From positions 23,807,501 to 23,871,500 of the forward strand of contig NC_071671.1 of the NCBI RefSeq assembly GCF_028554725.1: 64,000 bases of DNA, in the 5' to 3' direction. The position numbers and the translations under genes were made by a program. This DNA is from Zeugodacus cucurbitae. Its lineage: Eukaryota > Arthropoda > Insecta > Diptera > Tephritidae. Under the pieces are notes generated by a model. The model made no database searches. It was given only the letters and a program-made list of their open reading frames with translations, and was not told the origin of the DNA. Below, one piece after another: positions 44,781 through 56,300 of the stretch (positions within the stretch are counted from its first letter, which is position 1; each line of letters starts with the position of its first letter).

Positions 44781-45650
44781 CGGGTGATTTTTTTGAGGTT
44801 AGGATTTTCATGCATTAGTATTTGACAGATCACGTGGGATTTCAGACATGGTGTCAAAGAGAAAGATGCTCAGTATGCTTTGACATTTCATCATGAATAG
44901 ACTTACTTTCGGTTCGAAATGTGAAATCCGCTTTTTTATCGACAAATTTTGTTCAGCGATGAGGCTCATTTCTGGTTGAATGGCTACGTAAATAAGCAAA
45001 ATTGCCGCATTTGGGGTGAAGAGCAACCAGAAGCCGTTCAAGAACTGCCCATGCATCCCGAAAAATGCACTGTTTGGTGTGGTTTGTACGCTGGTGGAAT
45101 CATTGGACCGTATTTTTTCAAAGATGCTGTTGGACGCAACGTTACGGTGAATGGCGATCGCTATCGTTCGATGCTAACAAACTTTTTGTTGCCAAAAATG
45201 GAAGAACTGAACTTGGTTGACATGTGGTTTCAACAAGATGGCGCTACATGCCACACAGCTCGCGATTCTATGGCCATTTTGAGGGAAAACTTCGGAGAAC
45301 AATTCATCTCAAGAAATGGACCCGTAAGTTGGCCACCAAGATCATGCGATTTAACGCCTTTAGACTATTTTTTGTGGGGCTACGTCAAGTCTAAAGTCTA
45401 CAGAAATAAGCCAGCAACTATTCCAGCTTTGGAAGACAACATTTCCGAAGAAATTCGGGCTATTCCGGCCGAAATGCTCGAAAAAGTTGCCCAAAATTGG
45501 ACTTTCCGAATGGACCACCTAAGACGCAGCCGCGGTCAACATTTAAATGAAATTATCTTCAAAAAGTAAATGTCATGAACCAATCTAACGTTTCAAATAA
45601 AGAACCGATGAGATTTTGCAAATTTTATGCGTTTTTTTTTTAAAAAAAGT
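44781..45650 (+). mobile_element. mariner-like element, rosa (DD41D) lineage, deleted
   Basis: The left end is gggtgatttttttgaggtta after tataac, followed by a leader that includes a short non-coding stretch to about 44900. The N-terminal transposase half is gone: a piece of its coding region (ttcggttcgaaatgtg) is joined within about 15 bases to the catalytic domain. The right side has the usual post-stop sequence (aaagaaccgatgagattttg) but no complementary aatcaccc end is seen, so the right terminus is truncated near 45650. The element cannot move by itself. Confidence 0.85.
44949..45569 (+). pseudogene. mariner transposase, catalytic half only
   Basis: About 206 codons of a DDD transposase, with no ATG in the expected place because the N-terminal DNA-binding half is deleted. 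The frame starts LFSDEAHFWL, which holds the first catalytic aspartate (residue 4 of this segment). The second aspartate is D97 (QQDGATCH) and the third is D139 (CDLTPLDYFLWG). There are 41 residues between the second and third, which is the DD41D pattern of the rosa lineage rather than the DD34D of classical mariner. The frame is then open to its natural stop after EIIFKK. It is non-functional because of the deletion, although the catalytic triad is preserved. Confidence 0.88.
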
Positions 45651-47999
45651 TATAGTTAGTTTATAAGTAAGTACACGTACCGACTTCGCCATTAGCAGCT
45701 CGCGCGCGTATCAAAATCCCCACCCCGGATTGCAAGTCCGGTCATAATCGCGTTTGTGTCGTTGCCAAAAAGTTATCATTTGTGAGCAGAATTCTTATCT
45801 GAGTATTTGCCAAAAGGCATAGAAATAAGGAAGACGGAATTTTTTTTGGTCCAGCATATAATTTTATTTCAAAGAAGAAAAAGTCGTAATAATACAGAAT
45901 GTGCGCCAAAGAGAGAGAACGAAGAGAACGCGGGGAGCAGCGGCAAATGATGAACGGAAGGAAACATTGAACAAGTTTTCGCTTGCTTCCTGCGTTTTTC
46001 AAGCTTCACTCCATCCCGAACCAATGCAACGTTACAGCCGAAGAGAGTGAGAATTGGCAAATCAGTGGCAAAAGGAAGACAAAAAAAATTGCACAGAAAG
46101 AATTTTGATATTTTTTTATTATACTTTTACTCGCTACTGTCACTGGCGTGCAAATGCCAATTGTGCTAACGTGCTTGGTACTGTGCTGATTTACACTCAA
46201 AGACAGCTCTGCCTGACTCGTGCCAGTGGTTAGGTGTTCGGTATGCTGCATGTTGCATACAATGTTGCAAGTGCAATGGTTGCAAGGTGGACGCTGGGAA
46301 GGTGAGGGATGAACTGTGAATTCGGAAGCTAATGGGATAGTTCGAGAAGACAGTGGCTTTTTTCTTAAAAGAGATTTCCAAACGACTTTCCCCAAACCCA
46401 TGGAACTTGCTCCAAAATTTGTAAAAATAAAAAAATTCTTCGAAGTCTTTGATATCCTCGAAATCCAAATCAAAATTTTAGAAGTGAGGAAGAAAATATT
46501 AAGTAACGGAGCCATCTTCAGATAAAAACTTTACTGATTTTGACATATGTCTCGGATCCAGTTAACGGATCTGCTTAAGATGGTAAAAGTATCAGATAAC
46601 CTGTTTCCGAAAGTCCAACAACAATTTATTGCCTTAATTCACTATTCTCTTCTGAACTTTCATCACATTTGGTCGAGTAGGGGGCCCCAACGGCAATCCA
46701 TAGAATTTGAACAAATATCCATCTAGTTAAGTGAAGCGCTGTTGAATATTATAAATGAAGGTTTGGCAGGTCTGAGTCTTATGGACCCACAGACTTAGGC
46801 TTTAGACTGCAATAAGATGGTCCGAACTAGCTTCAGTTTAATCAAGAATCGACCTTAATAGTAATCAAAAGCCAATGAATCTTCATTGGAACATCCGAAC
46901 TAGAAGAAAGTTGTCCTTCGCCATTCCCAAAAAACTACTTATTCAAAAGTTTAGACAAAGTTTAATTTCTGGAAACAGAAATGAAACGTCCTTATGAGTT
47001 GTGTTGTGAACCTGTTGGACCCGAAGCTTTAAGCTTTGATTTTAACTTTGCTCGTACTTGACCACCCTTTCTTATTAGAATTGGTGTCATTCTGTACTGA
47101 TTGGGCAAAGACGAAACGAACTAGCTTAAGTGTGATCGTTGTTTCCGACATTAGAAGTAATCAGAGTCCAATAGATCTTTAGTTAAAATCCAAACTTAAA
47201 GGAATTGTAATTCTATACCATCCTTTTTTGGAACCGACAAATCATAGTCTTGGGTACATGACCTATTCCTTACCCAATACTCTTGTGGATGGACTCCACT
47301 CTAGAATGTCCACTGACTCCTCAAACAACCCTCGTATAGCGACATAAAGGCAACCATCGAATATTGGCAAGAACGAATGGAAAACTTTGACAGCTCGCAC
47401 GTGATCGGAAAATCGAATTTTGTGACAGGACACCAACCAAGCACGCCGCCAGCCTCAACTCCCCAACTCGGGACCTCAACACCGTATAGTCGTACATCCA
47501 TTTCAACGACTTCTTCTCTTCACCGCTCTTAACCTCATCAAATTTTTCACACTTTTTCGCCAGCAAACTCTTCGCATTGCTGTCATGCATACAGTTATTG
47601 ACTAACATTCGCCAATTTTTCCGCCTTTGCCTCTCATTTTTTGTAGACTTGCAAGTCCTTGTGCCATCACACGTTTGGGCTTTATTTAATTTACTGCGCT
47701 CTTGCATCACAATCGAATTGGGCAAACGCACGGTAATATTGTGAACGTTTGCGCAAACGACTTTGAAAAGTTGTCGCTCAAGCCACGACTGCAGTTTTAT
47801 GTATGACTGTGTGTCTGTGGGAAACTCTAGTATGCATGTCTTCACATATGATTTGGTTGGGAAATGTTGGCACAAAGTTGAAAAAGTTCAAAATTAGTTT
47901 CAGATCTGTTTGAGTCACAAAATTACAAATCATCGATGAGAAAGTTTTGAAACTTTATTTACGTATTTTGGTACAAAGAAAATTGGTTTGTTGCTATGT
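45651..47999. other. Spacer; longest unexplained frame, not supported as a gene
   Basis: The minus-strand frame at 47321-47875 (184 codons) is the longest outside the transposable elements. It has no signal peptide, repeat or family motif that I recognise, overlaps another antisense frame, and has no neighbouring exon signals that I can defend. The frames at 46006-46525 overlap on both strands and look accidental. Nothing else is seen. Confidence 0.45.
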
Positions 48000-49737
48000 G
48001 GAAATAGATGAAGTAGTATAGAGTTGCCATTTGGAATTGAAAATATATTATATATTATTTAATTAAAAAAAAAAAAAGAAATTCTTTAGAAATACCCTTT
48101 TTAAATTACTGAAATAAGGTTGCCACCATTTTTGAAAATTCAATAAAATAATAGTATAAAAATAGTATTTTATGTTAGGGTTGTATACACAAGGTAGTAA
48201 AAAATAAATGTTATTATACTGGTCAGCTATAATAAAAAATTTATATAATACTTATATATAATATCGAAGAAGCATCGCCTTGCTTATGCTTATCGCATTT
48301 ATTCATTAGAATTGTATGAATCATCACTAGGATTGCCATATATTTTAATTTTTCTATCTTTCTTTAATTAAAATATTTTATATTTCGTTTTTAATTTATA
48401 TTATTGTACATTAAATATAAAAAAAGATATTTTAAATAGATTCACCTTTTCTTAATTAAAAAAAAATCATTGAACTACAAAATATTAAAATTCTCAAATC
48501 TATACAGTTGATCTCCTTTTTACACGGTTTTTTTTTTTGCACGGTTTTTTTTACACGGTGTTTTTGAACACTTTCAAGATACCAATTTTACACGATTTTA
48601 CTTTTTTTACACGGATTTTTTATTTTAATTGTATACTTTTTTGCAATAAAATCAAAATTTCATACGTCAATACGTCACAAATCCATTGCTGTTAAAAGAA
48701 TTTAATAAATTCTAAATTAGGTTTAAACTAAAAAATACAAATCTTAGATTCGAAAGCCATTGAAAAGGTTGCAACAATTTCAATACGTAAACAAATAAAT
48801 GAAGCTGTATGAAGAAGTAAGAAAAAAGAAGACACAGCGATTAATGACGGAACTTTGAAATGTGTTATTTTTTACCATTCCCAGATTAGTTATTGTTTGT
48901 TCCTTCTAACAGTAATATGTACATACATATGTATAATACCAGAAAAGTCTATAACAACAACAACAACAACAACAGTGTAAATTCTCACTGTACGAATAGA
49001 TAGATTTTCATGTAAAATTAGATCTTTTTTACACGTTTTCTATTTTTTGCACGATTTTTTTCCTAAATTGGTCCCAATAGTGAGTTTTATATAAAAATTT
49101 GATTTTTTGTGCACGGTTTTTTTTACACGAGTAATTTACTGTCCCAGTTAACCGTGCAAAAAGGAGATCAACTGTATTAGAAATATAACAGATTCTTTAC
49201 AATTTCTAAAGGGTTGCCACCTAGCTTTTTATATAAATACCAATAAAAAAAGGTAAATGGCTTATTATAGCGATCATTTTAAATAATAATTTGACTATAT
49301 ACAATTTTTGAATAGGGTTGCCATATGTTATTTATTTATTTGTGGCAAAAATATGATTTCAGTATTAGGAGTGAAAAATGTTGGCACCAATACTCATCAT
49401 TTTTGCAAGATGATACATTATGTTAATACATCATATGTTAAAATAACTTCTTAAAAATTGAAGAACTAATATATTTAATTTAATAGCAATATATGTATGT
49501 ATATAAAAAAGCAGAAGAAGACCCTAAAGGATTAAAGTAAATAAAATATATAAATATTTCTCAAGTTGGGTTGAATACGAAATTTTAAATTAGATTCAAT
49601 ATTATATCCTTTTAAGTAAATCTCAAGCTAAACGTATTTAATTGCCCTAAAATAGTGTAAAAGAGTTGCCAGCAATAAAACTGAATTGCTGAAGCTAGAA
49701 CATACAGATTGATGATAATATTAAAGAATTTAAGTTA
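48000..49737. repeat. AT-rich decayed repeat with GTTGCCA boxes, block 1
   Basis: In DNA of very high AT content, the words gttgccat, gttgccacc or close variants occur at about 48024, 48118, 48335, 49211, 49316 and 49664, often as (a)gggttgccac. Between them lie ataaaataatagtat-like stretches. The same design is seen at 59399-62200, where the spacing is more regular. A 670 bp MITE interrupts this block. Confidence 0.55.
48505..49174. mobile_element. pogo/Tigger-type MITE, 670 bp
   Basis: Flanked by TA at 48503-48504 and 49175-49176. The inverted ends match over 25 bases with one mismatch and start CAGTTGATCTCC, continuing TTTTTACACGG. Several further tttacacggtttttt words lie just inside both ends. 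The interior is AT-rich with a (caa)n tract near 48955 and no transposase. The outer layout (CA, ten variable bases, then TTTTTACACG) is the same as in the Tigger element at 12710-15282. Confidence 0.88.
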
Positions 49738-51803
49738 GGGGGATGGGGTCATATGTAGAAGTTGACGCAAGTGAGGAAAGTTTCTGATTGCCATTCACTT
49801 GGTTGGTTGTCACAGTTAATGACGACCACTGCAAACGTTTAAAGGACTACGAATTAAGGGCATGCACCTGGAATGTCCGGATCCTTAATTGGGAAGGTGC
49901 CTCTGCCCAGCTGGATGATGTCCTCGTAAGAGTAAAGGCTGACATCACCGCAATCCAAGAAATGCGTTGGACGGGACAAGGACGGAAGAAGGTGGGTCCT
50001 TGTGACATCTACTACAGCGGCCATATAACGGAGCGCAAATTTGGAGTTGGATTTGTGGTGGGAGAGAGACTCCGTCGCCGAGTCCTGGCATTCACCCACG
50101 CAATCGGCATCAAAGCGAGGTTCTTCAACATATCGCTGATTTGGGCCCACTCCGCCACGATGTTAAAATTGTGCTTGGCGATTTTAACGCCATGGTGGGT
50201 AAAGAAGGTGTCTTTGGCACAACAGTCGGAAAATTCAGCCTCCATGACGAAACATCGACAAACGGCCTGAAGCTGATCGACTTCGCTGGGGCCCGAAATA
50301 TGGTTGTCTGTCAGATTCCAGCACAAGAAAATTCATCAAGCAACGTGGATGTCCCCTGATCGAAACACGCGCAATCAAATCGATCACGTTGTGATAGACG
50401 GAAGACATATCTCCTGTGTTTTAGACGTGCGAACGCTTCGAGGACCAAATATTGACTCGGACCAATATCTAGTAGCAGCAAAGAACGCCCGTCAACAAAC
50501 ACAAGGAAGGTTCGACGTCGAAAAGCTGCAATCACAACATATAGCCGAACGATTTTCTACTCGACTTGCACTCCTCTCTCTCTCTCTTTGAGAGCACTCA
50601 TCAGCATCTCGATATAAGAGAGCTGTGGAACGGCATCCCAAACTCATTGCATACCGCTGCAGCCGAAACAATTGGTCTTCGATTGGCGATCGACCACAAC
50701 ACGTTCGGGATGGGATGGATATCGAGAACTGAAGAGGGAGACGCATATGCTGACGTAAAAAGAAAGAGGCCGAAATGCGTGAGTATGAAGAGCTTGAAAA
50801 GCTGGACGACATGGGTAACGCTCGAAAATCTTATGAAAAGATGAGGCGATTTACAGAAGGTTTCAAGACCGGAGCATTATCATGTAGGGTCCTGAAAGCG
50901 TATTGTGGTCCTGTCGAGCGTATTGTGTGAAAGACTAAAGCCCACCGTCAACGAACTGATTGGGCCTTATCAGTGTGGCTTTAGACCTGGAAAATCCACC
51001 ATGGACCAGATATTCACCATGCGCCAAATCCTGGAAAAGACCCGAGAGAAAAGGATCGACACTCACCACCTTTTCATCGATTTTAAAGCAGCCTTCGACA
51101 GCACGAAAAGGAACTGCCTCTAAGCCGCGATGTCTGAATTTGGTATCCCCTCAAAACTAATACCGCGCCATTTGTTCTGCTTTTTCCAGACTTCATAAGG
51201 AAGGTATGGGTATGGTGGTGAATGAGGACAAGACGAAATATCTCCTGTCATCAAACAAACAATCAGCGCACTCACGTCTTGGCTCCCACGTCCCTATTGA
51301 CAGTCATAACTTTGAAGTTGTAAATAATTTCGTTTATCTGGGAACCAGTATTAACAACACAAACAATGTCAGCCTCCAAATCCAACTCAGAATCACTCTT
51401 GCCAACAGGTGCTACTTTGGACTGAGTAGGCAATTGAAAAGTAAAGCCCTTTCTCGGCGAACCAGAATCAAACTCTACAAGTTGCTTATCATTCCCGTCC
51501 TGCTTTATGGTGCAGAAGCGTGGACGGTGTCAACATCCGATGAGACGGCACTAGGAGTTTTCGAGAGAAAGGTTTTGCGGATTACGCTGGCTAGGTCATG
51601 TTGTACGGATAGATGAAAACACTCCAGCTCTGAAAGTGTTCGATGCAATACCCGCTGGAAGAAGCCGCGGAAGAGGACGACCTCCACTCCGATGGAAGGA
51701 TCAAGTGGAAAGTGACCTGGCTTCACTTGGTATTTCCAGTTAGCGCCAAAAAGCAAAAATGAGAAACGAGTGGCGAGCTCTGGTGGATTCGGTTATAATC
51801 GCT
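49738..51803 (+). pseudogene. RTE-like LINE, copy F, near full span but broken
   Basis: Starts at the LINE 5' terminus (gggggatggggtcatatg), so it is not 5'-truncated, but about 1.2 kb of sequence is missing through internal deletions. Most of the 5' UTR is gone. The endonuclease region (about 49850-50480) has small deletions and frameshifts near 50100, 50150 and 50320. A large deletion near 50890 removes the first part of the reverse transcriptase. Another near 51155 removes the segment up to just after the AYADD box. A further one near 51580 removes the DELY region. The 3' end is lost at about 51803, where the sequence runs into a DINE-like fragment. No functional product. Confidence 0.9.
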
Positions 51804-52402
51804 AGCACCGAGGTCCTCATGTTCGTGTTATGTGGGGCCTTGAAAACCTATAGTCCGATTTCGGCGATTTTTAGAAAGGGACTATCACACTATAAATGCA
51901 GTATTTATACATTCTTCACTAGTGCTTAATTTATATATTGTAAAGTTAACTATTCAGGTCGTACTCAAAGTTCGATTTGGCCTATTTTCACGACATATCT
52001 TTGAGATGTAAGGAAAATATTACAAATCAAGTTTCATTGATATTGGTCGAGTAGTTTCGGATATATGGTTTTTGACCCATAAGTGAGGGGAGCCACATCC
52101 ACTTAAAATTTTGTATACCAATTTGGGTGGAGCCCTTCTCTACCTTCTTGTATTTTTGGACTGTATAAGGTAGTACCTAAAAGAAACGATTCTAGAAGGT
52201 TTGGTTGATATAGCTCAAGTAGTTTTCGAGATATGTAAAAACAACTTAGTAGAGGACGGGGCTACAGCCACTTCTCAAAAAAAAATTATAACCCTATATC
52301 TAACTCGTTTAGTTTTGGGTGTTACAAACAACCGTTATGTAAACAAAACTATAATACTTTCTAGCAACTTTGTTGCTAGCAACATTGTAGCGAGAGTATA
52401 AT
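51804..52402 (+). mobile_element. DINE-1/mini-me-like element, type A, copy A5 (5' truncated)
   Basis: Begins inside the element at gcaccgaggtcctcatgttcg and lacks the GTCY microsatellite and part of the interior. The 3' hairpin survives (tactttctagcaactttgtt then gcgagagtataa). It is directly joined to LINE copy F without spacer. Confidence 0.75.
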
Positions 52403-52660
52403 ATAATAAGATTATTAAAAAAATATTTTTTGGGGAAATTAAAGTACTCACTATAAAAAATATACCAATCAAATTTCTGAAGTATAAAGATCATCTTTAG
52501 GTAATTAAAATAAGTTAAAATAAAAATAGTGTAAACAGTGCTGCCTGCTTTATAAAGTTAATTTATTAAGAAATTTGTAAATAATTACCTCTTAAATGGG
52601 TAAATCATGTCACTGTTGTAGCAAATTTTATTGGAATTTCTCACCTCAAAAGAAAATAAA

Positions 52661-53396
52661 CAAGAAAAAACGTTAACTTCGGCTGTACCGAAGCTAATCT
52701 ACCCTTCACAGGTGCATTTCTTTTAGTAACTATGTGTTTAAGCAAATCTAAAGACGTAAGAAAAAGTAAGTACAAAAAAAGAAAACATGTTACTAATTCT
52801 TTTTAGCCGGGTTGTTTGCTAGAAACATTGAAGTTATTTAATAAAGACAATAGATCCATGTCATGTAATCCATGTCAAATTTCGTGAAGATATCACCGCA
52901 AATGCGAAAATTTTCCATACAAGCCATTGGTTCCGATCGTTCGGTTTGTATGGCAGCTATATGCTATAGTGAACCGATCTGAGCAATTTTTTCGGAGATT
53001 AAATTATTTCTATGAACAATAACTCACACCAAATTTCGTGAAGATATGTAGTAAAATGCGGAAGTTTTCCATACAAGCCCTTGATTCCGATCGTTCAGTT
53101 TGTATGGCAGCTATATGATATAGTGGTCCGATATCGGCAGTTCCGACAAATGAGCAGCTTCTTGAAGAGAAAATAACATCTGCAAAATTTCAAAACGATA
53201 TCTTAAAAACTGAAGTACTAGTTCGTATATATACAGACAGACGGACGGACGGACAGACAGACAGACGGACATGGCTAAATCGACTCAGTTCAACAAACTG
53301 ATCATTTATATATATACTTTATAGGGCCTCCGAGGCTTCCTTCTGGGTGTTACAAACTTGGTGACAAATTTAATATATCCTGTTCAGGGTATAATA
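52661..53396 (+). mobile_element. DINE-1/mini-me-like element, type B, copy B2 (uninterrupted)
   Basis: About 735 bases with caagaaaaaacgttaacttc, the cttcggctgtaccgaag palindrome, taccctt, repeated gttccgatcgttcggtttgt/gttcagtttgtatggcag blocks, a long GTCY microsatellite (cagacagacggacggacgga..., 53233-53271) and the 3' hairpin atcctgttcagggtataa. It gives the empty target site for the Tigger insertion in copy B1. Confidence 0.82.
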
Positions 53397-56300
53397 AGCG
53401 GTTATTAAAGAGATATGCAACTAATATTAAAAAACACTTAAAAAGTTATTAATTTGTCTGTACTTCCACTCTTCTCCATTCTCCCACAATATATTTAGAT
53501 TAACCAATCAACAACAATAACAGGTAACCCTAACTCATCATCTATTATCTGTAAACACTTTTCAATTAATATGAGTGAACATGTACGTATGCGTCACGCA
53601 AGCATTTACAAACTTTCTCAGCACACACGTGCTCTCAAGCAGGCGCCTAAAAGCATACTTCTATGCCACAGCAGCACCCAAAAAAAAAACGGCCATTCTA
53701 TAGCATTTTGAGTAATTAAACACTTTTCACCACACCCTGCCAACAAAAACAAACAAACTGTACACCAACAAACAAGTACAATGTGAATAAAGCGATTGAT
53801 AATTGAACAGAAGTAGAGAGAGACAGGAGAGGAGAGAATGAACAGAGAGTGGGGTGCAACATTTAAAATTTAATAAGGAAATTAAGTGGGTGAACAACAG
53901 TCACCACTTTATGTAACCGAAAGTAACATAAAACAAAAACAACAACAACAAATGCTGACTTTTTGGGTTGCAAATCGAGAACCAAAACAACAATGTGGAG
54001 TGTAAGAAATTTCAACAACAGCATGTTGTTTAAAATTTGTCTGCGAACATGAGCATACCAGCGACCCCAACGCGGGGAGAGTAAGGGTGTGACTGAATAT
54101 ACATACGTGGTTGCAAGCTAACGGTAAATTTTTTGGTGGGCCACTGCTGTGGCGTCGGAGCCACTTAACTGCAAAAACAGCATGTAATTAAATGCTTGCT
54201 GCAAACAAATGTACAACAGCAACAATAACAATATGTCTACAGTAACAACTTAAGCATTAACAACAACAACAACGACGAAAAAAATAACCGAACACTTACT
54301 GGAAAATTTTGCGGCGCATTTGCAACATTGCACACACACACACATGTTGTAAATTGTTCAAATAAATGTGTGTGTGTGTGTGTGTGAACGTGTTGAAAAT
54401 ATGGCTAGCGAGCGACAAGTGGCAAGTGCAATTGTTGCAACAAGAACGTGCTTGTTACAATTGTTGTTGTTGTTTGTTGTAGTCATTCGGTTATTTAACA
54501 TTTTTATTTCATCTTACATTATTTTATTTTATTTATTTTCCTGCCACACTATTGCTCGCACATGGCCGACATGAATTGATGCTGCCGACAATTAATTTCG
54601 GAAAAAGTTCAAAACTTAAATTGGGCGAAATACTTAACATTCTGCAACAGCCAACGGCAGCGAGTGCACACAGCCGACAGTCAGCAACAACATTAATAAC
54701 AACAATAACAGCATATAGTAATAACAACAACAATCACCAGCAGCCAACACTGCCAACAACAACAATAACAGCAGCACATCACTTAAGTGCTTGGTACACC
54801 AAAAAAGTAGCAACAAAAAAATATGAAGCAATATAGATCGGTAGCGGGTGTGCTATACACTCTGTGCAAGCTGTCAGCATACCAGTGTGCGCCGCTGCAT
54901 AATATTTGGCAACTGTGGCAGACGCCAAAAAATGGGTTTGTTGCCGACACAATACCACTGTTATATAAGCGTAATTACTTGCCTCACAACAAGCAACAAC
55001 AACATCAATTTACACTTGACACAACGGTATTTCAAGCACATTTACAAATAAGAGAGAGCCGAGGCTACGGCTGAAACAGGGGGGGGGGGGGAAGCTTCAT
55101 CTCGTATGGGCAGTAGTGCATTTTAAGGAAAAATGGATCAACAGGTTAAACAGCCGAAATGGAACATTTCCGAAAGTCATCAAATCTAGCCATAATAGCA
55201 TAAAATCGGAACTCAAAAGCCATTTCAGGGTTGAATTCACATAAAACCATCAAATGCTCTCAGAAAAGCGCCACCTTTTATAAATCAGAGCCTACGACCC
55301 TCATAATCGAATAATATCTTTCAAATGTTAATAACTATGAAGGATGTGGCTTAGAGCTTTGGACACTGGGCTCAAATCAACAAAAAACGAATCTCATCTC
55401 GGTCCAGCGAAATAGTCAAGCTCTTAGCAGGACATGGAAGTTTCCATAAGTGGAGGGCACTGGGGACCTTTGGTAGCATTGGCGGAGATGTAGATTCCCG
55501 AATCAATTGGTTTCAGTTTATAAGCTGATGAGTGCGAATTTCAAATAGGCGCAGGGACATGCTTTTGGGAATATCTCCAGGCTATTTTCGTAAATTTGAC
55601 TTCGCTGTCTCTTAACGAGCTCGCAAGGATAGCTTCACTTCTTTTAGCATCGCTGGACAAAGAAAGTTTGGTTACAAAGCAATCCTCCTCCTGAAAGGAA
55701 TTTTGAGCAAAAAAAAGTATAAATTTTTTTAACAAACTCAAGCTCAAACTCATAATATGTCTGGGTGTTCGCATTGTACTGGAAGTTCTAGACCCAAAAC
55801 TAATACTAAATGGAAATTGCATCACGAGCTTCTAAAATTACCCTAAACTGGAGGTCTCAGAGAATTTTTGAAACTATCTAGAATCAGATTTCGATCTAAC
55901 TAGCCACTGAAAGGTTAGAAATTCTGTGCCTTAAATTAAAGAAGCAGCTTGTTTTGAGACGACGAGATTAATAATATGATGAGCTAGCTATGAAGCCTTT
56001 TGTGAAATGCTCGTCTAACATACACGACATTTTACATTTTACATTTCGTCAATCAAGCCAAGTCCACAATTTCAGAATAATATTACTCAAAGTATTAGAG
56101 ATTTACCGTTACTGTAAACACTGTATCGTCGAATAAAACTCACAATCGCAGACCATTTGAAAGCCATAACACCATCGCCGCTAATCCGTATCTACACGCA
56201 TTTCTAAAAATATCACTAATTATTGATGAGGTTAGAGGGTTACGCAAACGGTACTTTTCCAAACTTATTTACATTTCATAGTTTAAATGGGTTGAAATTA

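Noticed and set aside
45725..45760. tRNA-Cys-like anticodon arm (ccgga, loop ttgcaag, tccgg)
   Set aside because: Only the five-pair stem and seven-base loop fit. No acceptor stem, D arm or T arm with the ttcra loop is found at the right distances.
47321..47875. 184-codon minus-strand open frame as a gene
   Set aside because: No recognisable domain or signal, an overlapping antisense frame, and no exon signals; a chance frame is more likely.
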